Positions 58,928 to 64,000 of a DNA stretch of 64,000 nt are shown piece by piece (position 1 is the first letter of the stretch; each line of letters begins with the position of its first letter). The position numbers and the translations under genes were made by a program. Source of the stretch: Sipunculus nudus (taxonomy: Eukaryota; Annelida; Sipuncula; Golfingiida; Sipunculidae); assembly GCA_026874595.1 (NCBI GenBank), contig CM049320.1, positions 43,410,714 to 43,474,713 of the forward strand. Reading direction: 5' to 3'. The notes under the pieces were generated by a model. The model ran no database searches. It saw only the letters and a program-made list of their open reading frames with translations, and had not been told where the DNA came from.

Positions 58928-60849
58928 GTAAATACTTGGTACTTCTGTGTGTTGTCAACTAATCTGTCTTATTGCCCTGTCTCTTGTTACTGTTTGTAAC
59001 TGGCTCTGTAAGGGAAACATGGTTGAGATAATAGTCCAGCCAGCTCTGCAGTATAAGAAAACCTTTGGATTTAGACAATTTTGTGGGATTAAAATGTTAT
59101 GGTTATCATCAAATGTAATTCAAGGGTTATTTATTAGTTTTGTGCTATAATTGCAGAAGTTCAAGAAATAGTCCAGAATATTTCCATAAATATGAAAAGT
59201 GCGTGTCTTTAATAAATCTAGTGTTCCATTTTTAATATGCAAGGCAGATTAACATGCCAGCCAACAGGAGAAGCTCAAGAAGGAAAAATATTAAGTATTA
59301 AATTATACCACTGTAATATTATATCTGTTGAAATTACAGTTAAATATTATGAATAAAACATGATATAAAACATGACGTGTCCTGTCTGTGATACAGTCAT
59401 GTTACAAATTTGGGGAGTTACAATATTTAGTGACAATGATAAAATTGCTTTCTTGTATATAACAGATATATATATATAATCCTTATTTGAACAGGATGCT
59501 CCCCCTTAAACCCTTACAGTTATTGACTGTTCAGTGATGTTAATGAAAATATCTACTGGTAAATAAATATTTTATTTAATTAAAACATCCTTAAACAAGG
59601 TAACATTTTACTCATTTTTATTGGTTTAAAAAATTATTTGAGAGATAAATTGAACTGATGGCCATTTTAGGGATCCTATAAAGTAAGATACTTGTACAGT
59701 GAACAATGTCTCAAATATTCTGGTTTTTAAATTAAGCAATGTCAGGTTGGTATTTAAGAGGTTACTCAAATGATTAATGGAGCTTCATTAAATCAACGGC
59801 AATGTGTGATGCTGTTAGATATCTCTGTTCTATAAAGTTTATTTGTGTGTCTTTTGAGGTGTGTATATGTATGGGTTTATCAGAGCTGGTCGTCTCCGTC
59901 CTCACAGAGCCTTATTAACTCCTGTTGTTACCTGTGTCTGTCATATCAGGTGTCATCACATTGAGGATCTGACATCACTTGCCCTCTGTGGTGCACTGGA
60001 GTTTGTTATCATTTAACATGAAAGTTACTTGATTTTTTCCTACCTTTGTATTAATTATTTGTAGTATCCATTGCATGTATTAAAACAGTATGACAGGTTT
60101 TATTTACATGAACCAATAAAATTAATTTCATTACATAATTTTAATATTCAATCCTATAGTAAAATGATCCTGCTCTGCTTGGTCTTGATTCACGCTTTCT
60201 CAGGAAATGAATGTCCATGGTCTGCAGAACAGAAAATCACATTTAAATCAATTTCCTCACAGGGACTCTGCCAGATAGTATAAAATAGTAAAGATAGCCA
60301 GATGGTATAAAGTCAGTTACACAATCAGTCAGTATACCGTAGTCCTTGCTTTATGCTCTCTCACTCTATGAACCTAGTAGTAAAAGTATTATTGAACTTC
60401 CTAGATTACCCATTGTGATATTATTGTAATCAGTATGGTGCACAAATAACAACCTAGGAATCATGTATATATATTGACAGTCCTAGGGAGTATGTATATA
60501 CACTGACAGTATTAAATACCAGATATGGACTTTGATTTCCTGAGGGAGTTTTCTGTCTGATTTGTCAACACCAATGACAGGCCTTGCTGCTTAGTCCCTG
60601 CTGATACCAGCAGTTGCTGAGTAAAACCACACAGTCTGAACAGCACCCACAGATTTCTGCTGACTGGCTGTACAGAGGTTAGCTTTATACTTCAGGTAGT
60701 TTCAGAACTGTGATATTTGCAATTTAACTAAAACCACAATATGGCACCTTTAGAAAAATTGAACTTACCCTAAAAAAATTTGCTTTCATATTATATGGTA
60801 GCTGCATTGGCATTGAAGAAGCAGATTCCCTATAGTAATAACCCTTTCC
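58928..60849. other. Intron, nothing recognised
   Basis: Unique-looking intronic sequence with no supported exon. A pair of 'gtatgtatatac.ctgacagt'-like short repeats lies at 60462-60510. Confidence 0.5.
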
Positions 60850-61370
60850 ATCTGTCTTTCCATCCACAAAATAGTTTATAGATGATAACTCAAATTTGGT
60901 TTCATTTTTGGCTTCAAAGTTGAATTATGTATGACCCACCAAAAATGAAGAACCCTGTACATTTTTTTATCACAACATCAAATTGAAGGTCACATGACCC
61001 ACTTCTTTAAAAAGATAATGGATGATCACAAGACACACAGCTTAAAAAAAAGATAGTGGATGCATTTTAAGCCAGACTTTTCATCCCAAACCCTCCATCT
61101 TTCATATTAAGGGAAAGAACTCTGTGGATATTGATATTATCAGGTCAAAAGTCAATGTCACAAGACCCACTTTTTCAAAAAGTTTGTGGACTAAACATAA
61201 CAAGCTAAACTCTTTGACCAAAACCTTCCATCATGCATTTTTAAACAAAGTTTTCATCCCAAACTTTCCATCTTCACTCATGGTTCACATATCCATAGGG
61301 AAAGAACCCTGTCGATTTTGACATCACAATGTCCAAGGTCAAAGTTACTGGACCGTCCTATTGATTTACA
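60850..61370. repeat. Diverged copy of the 288-bp repeat
   Basis: 'agtggatgcattttaagcc', 'catccaaac..tccatctt' and 'aggtcaaaagtcaatgtcac' parallel the units at 29920-31670, with many differences and deletions. Confidence 0.65.
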
Positions 61371-61726
61371 GTCTGACAAGGCTTGCAGTTTATTACATCC
61401 AATGTAATTATGCCTTTGTTGCTAGGGATGCTCCCCTTTTTAGTGCCTATGTCTTCATTACATGACAATTTCATGATGCAGTTGTTAAAATCTTTGTTGT
61501 GTGATTTAGATAATGTTTGAAAACATTTCCTTCTGTCTCCTCATGCAGTCAGGTCCTTTATTATAGTTTTTTCAAGCATCTTTCAGCCCTTGCTGGAAGG
61601 CAATGATTCTTTTGCAGGGCCCTTCCTGACCTGACAGCTTCTAGTTAACCTTGATACGGTGAACATGAACCTCATGACATGACTGAAAAATATCACAACA
61701 ATTCAAATATAAAGCTAACCACAGTT
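61371..61726. other. Intron, nothing recognised
   Basis: No gene or repeat recognised. Confidence 0.4.
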
Positions 61727-63668
61727 GTCAGCATCTCTGTTTGTGATGTAATAAAACAAAGCATAGGCTTGGAGGATCAGTCTGTGGGATAATAATGGAG
61801 GGACAGCATCTCTGAGGGATAATGGAGGGTCAGTCTCTGTGGGATAAAAATGGAGGGTCAGTCTCTGAAGGATAAAAATGGAGGGTCAGTCTCTGTGGGA
61901 TAATGATAAGGGTCAGTCTCTGAGAAATAATGATGAGGGTCAGTCTCTGTGGGATAAAGATGAAGGGTCAGTCTCTATGGAATAATGATAGAGGGTCAGT
62001 CCTTGTGGGATAATGATAGAGCATCAGCATCTCGGTGTGATAATGATGGAGGGTTAGTCTCTGTGGGATTATGATGAGGGTCAGTCTCTGTGGGATAACG
62101 ATGAGGGTCAATCTCTGTGGGATAACAATAGAGCATCAGCATCTCTTTGGGATAAAGACGAAGGGTCAGTCTCTGTGGGATAATGATGGAGGGTTAGTCT
62201 CTTTGGGATAATGATGAGGGTCAGTCTCTGTGGGATAATGATAGAGCATCAGCATCTCTGTGGGTTAATGATAGAGTACAGCATCTCTGTGGGATAAAGA
62301 TGAAGGGTCAGTCCCTGTTTGATAATAATGGAGGGTCAGTTTCTGTGGGATAATGATGAGGGTTGTCGGCGTCTCTGTTTGTGATGTAATAAAACAAAGC
62401 ATAGGCTTGGAGGATCAGTCCGTGGGATAATAATGGAGGGACAGCATCTCTGAGGGATAATGGAGGGTCAGTCTCTGTGGGATAAAAATGGAGGGTCAGT
62501 CTCTGAAGGATAAAAATGTAGGGTCAGTCTCTGTGAGATAATGATAAGGGTCAGTCTCTGAGAAATAATGATGAGGGTCAGTCTCTGTGGGATAAAGATG
62601 AAGGGTCAGTCTCTATGGAATAATGATAGAGGGTCAGTCCTTGTGGGATAATGATAGAGCATCAGCATCTCGGTGTGATAATGATGGAGGGTTAGTCTCT
62701 GTGGGATTATGATGAGGGTCAGTGTCTGTGGAATAATGATGAGGGTCAGTCTCTGTGGGATAATGATAGAGCATCAGCATCTCTGTGGGATAAAGATGAA
62801 GGGTCAGTCTCTGTGTGATAATGATGGAGGGTCAGTCTCTGTGGGATAATGATGAGGGTCAATCTCTGTGGGATAACGATAGAGCATCAGTATCTCTGTG
62901 GGATAAAGATGAAGGGTCAGTCTCTGTGTGGTAATGATAGAGGGTCAGTCTCTGAGGGATAATAATGAGGGTCAATCTCTGTTGGATAACAATAGAGCAT
63001 CAGCATCTCTGTGGGATAAAGATGAAGGGTCAGTCTCTATGGGATTTTGATAGAGGGTCAGTCTTTGTGGGATAACGATAGAGCATCAGTATCTCTGTGT
63101 GATAATGATGGAGGGTTAGTCTCTGTGGGATAATGATGAGGGTCAGTGTCTGTGGAATAATGATGAGGGTCAGTCTCTGTGGGATAATGATAGAGCATCA
63201 GCATATCTGTGGGATAATGGAGAGTCAGTCTCTGTGTGATAATGATGGAGGGTTAGTCTCTGTGGGATAATGATGAGGGTCAGTCTGTGTGGGATAACGA
63301 TAGGGCATCAGCATCTCTGTGGGATAAAGATGAAGGGTCAGTCTCTATGGGATACTGATAGAGGGTCAGTCTTTGTGAGATAACGATAGAGCATCAGCAT
63401 CTTTGTGTGATAATGATGGAGGGTTAGTCTCTGTGGGATAATGATGAGGGTCAGTCTCTGTGGGATAATGATGGAGGGTCAGTCTCTTGGGGATAATGAT
63501 AAGGGTCAATCTCTGTGGGATAATGATAGAGCATCAGCATCTCTGTGGGATAATGATGGAGGGTTAGTCTCTGTGGGATAATGATGGAGGGTCAGTCTCT
63601 GTGGGATAATGATGGAGGGTCAGTCTCTTTGGGATAATGATGGAGGGTCAGTCTCAGTAGGATAATGA
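61727..63668. repeat. 28-bp-type tandem array with a 638-bp higher-order repeat
   Basis: The units 'gggataatgatggagggtca' plus 'gtctctgt' vary in length (about 25-31 bp; gatgagggtcag, gatagagcatcagcatctc, aaagatgaagggtcag). The block beginning 'gtgatgtaataaaacaaagc' at 61743 recurs at 62381, 638 bp later, with the same order of variants. No long open frame. Confidence 0.9.
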
Positions 63669-64000
63669 TTTATTGATGGGTTGACCTAAACGCTTTCAGG
63701 TTCAGGACAAGCAGGTTAGATCTGATTAAAGTTAAGATTGAACATTTCAGTTTGGTAAGACTTACAAGGATAAGCTTTGAGCCTTGTCACACACCTGCAC
63801 CTAGCTTGACTTGCTTTGCATAATCAGATGAAAACCAAGAGCAGCTTAACCTCATTGAATGCACAATAATTTGACATACCTACATATACCTGTATAACAG
63901 GAGAACATCTACTAATTCATTGAGAGACCATGTGCAATAATCCATTCTGAAAAAAACAGTACTAATACTGATAGGTGATGGTTCCAGCTGTTGTTTTCAG
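63669..64000 (+). other. Intron 3' end with acceptor at the window edge
   Basis: Non-repetitive sequence. The final bases, ccagctgttgttttcag, are a good polypyrimidine tract plus AG ending at 64000, so the next exon of the + strand gene could start just outside. Confidence 0.4.

Noticed and set aside
59949-60010. Possible exon after 'ctgtcatatcag'
   Set aside because: A stop codon occurs within five codons in the required phase.
60194-60290. Possible exon after 'gctttctcag'
   Set aside because: In the required phase the translation has no Ig features and reaches a stop; no donor fits.
61550-61575. Possible exon after 'ctcctcatgcag'
   Set aside because: A stop occurs after five codons in the required phase and there is no donor.
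1-64000. tRNA, rRNA or other structural RNA genes
   Set aside because: No cloverleaf or rRNA-like block was recognised by eye; the only tRNA-like boxes are in the SINE at 27000-27245.

Overview
The window is eukaryotic genomic DNA, almost certainly from a mollusc and most likely a bivalve. It is AT-rich and intron-like, dominated by tandem arrays and nested dispersed repeats. It holds a MetaSINE-like short element and the Ccgtccgtctgtc-type repeats I associate with bivalve genomes. The organism call is inference from repeat style and from the one gene present; no diagnostic organellar or rRNA sequence is seen.

The only host gene I can support is on the + strand and looks like perlecan (HSPG2-type basement-membrane heparan sulfate proteoglycan), at the junction of the laminin-EGF region (domain III) and the immunoglobulin region (domain IV). 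Three exons are well supported: the end of a laminin-EGF-like domain (19909-19970), a complete I-set Ig domain (32618-32902) and the first half of the next Ig domain (54300-54403). Their splice phases agree at both junctions. Two very small candidate exons follow (56145-56174, 30 nt; 58913-58927, 15 nt), both in phase. The last bases of the window form a good splice acceptor. Coding sequence is under 1% of the window; the introns are >19.9, 12.6, 21.4, 1.7, 2.7 and >5 kb.

Layout. 1-10.6 kb: dispersed repeats, a 427-bp TA-flanked MITE (3336-3762) and several short tandem families. 10.66-17.1 kb: a broken piggyBac-like transposon on the minus strand, split by two families of later insertions, one nested in the other, with a 27-bp minisatellite in its acidic N-terminal coding part. 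17.5-19.5 kb: a 63-bp array. 20.2-22.6 kb: a 22-24-bp array, cut by a non-autonomous LTR retrotransposon (22611-26848, minus strand, 4-bp target duplication GGTA). 27-32.5 kb: a SINE-like element and a long dispersed element interrupted by another that carries a 288-bp array. 33.1-44.1 kb: an 11-kb array of a 42-bp unit containing a perfect hairpin. 44.4-52 kb: two more long nested insertions, one with twelve 180-bp repeats. 52.2-54.3 kb: diverged repeats, then a 41-bp array made of copies of the splice acceptor of the exon that follows. 55.3-64 kb: another dispersed element and 45-, 34- and 28-bp arrays.

The most unusual biology is the relation between tandem arrays and splice sites. The 41-bp array upstream of the 54300 exon consists of ten copies of that exon's own 3' splice junction, six still ending in AG. 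The 45-bp array downstream of the candidate 30-nt exon starts at its 5' splice site. Many array units have periods divisible by 3 and so give very long open frames (up to about 1600 codons) that are not genes.
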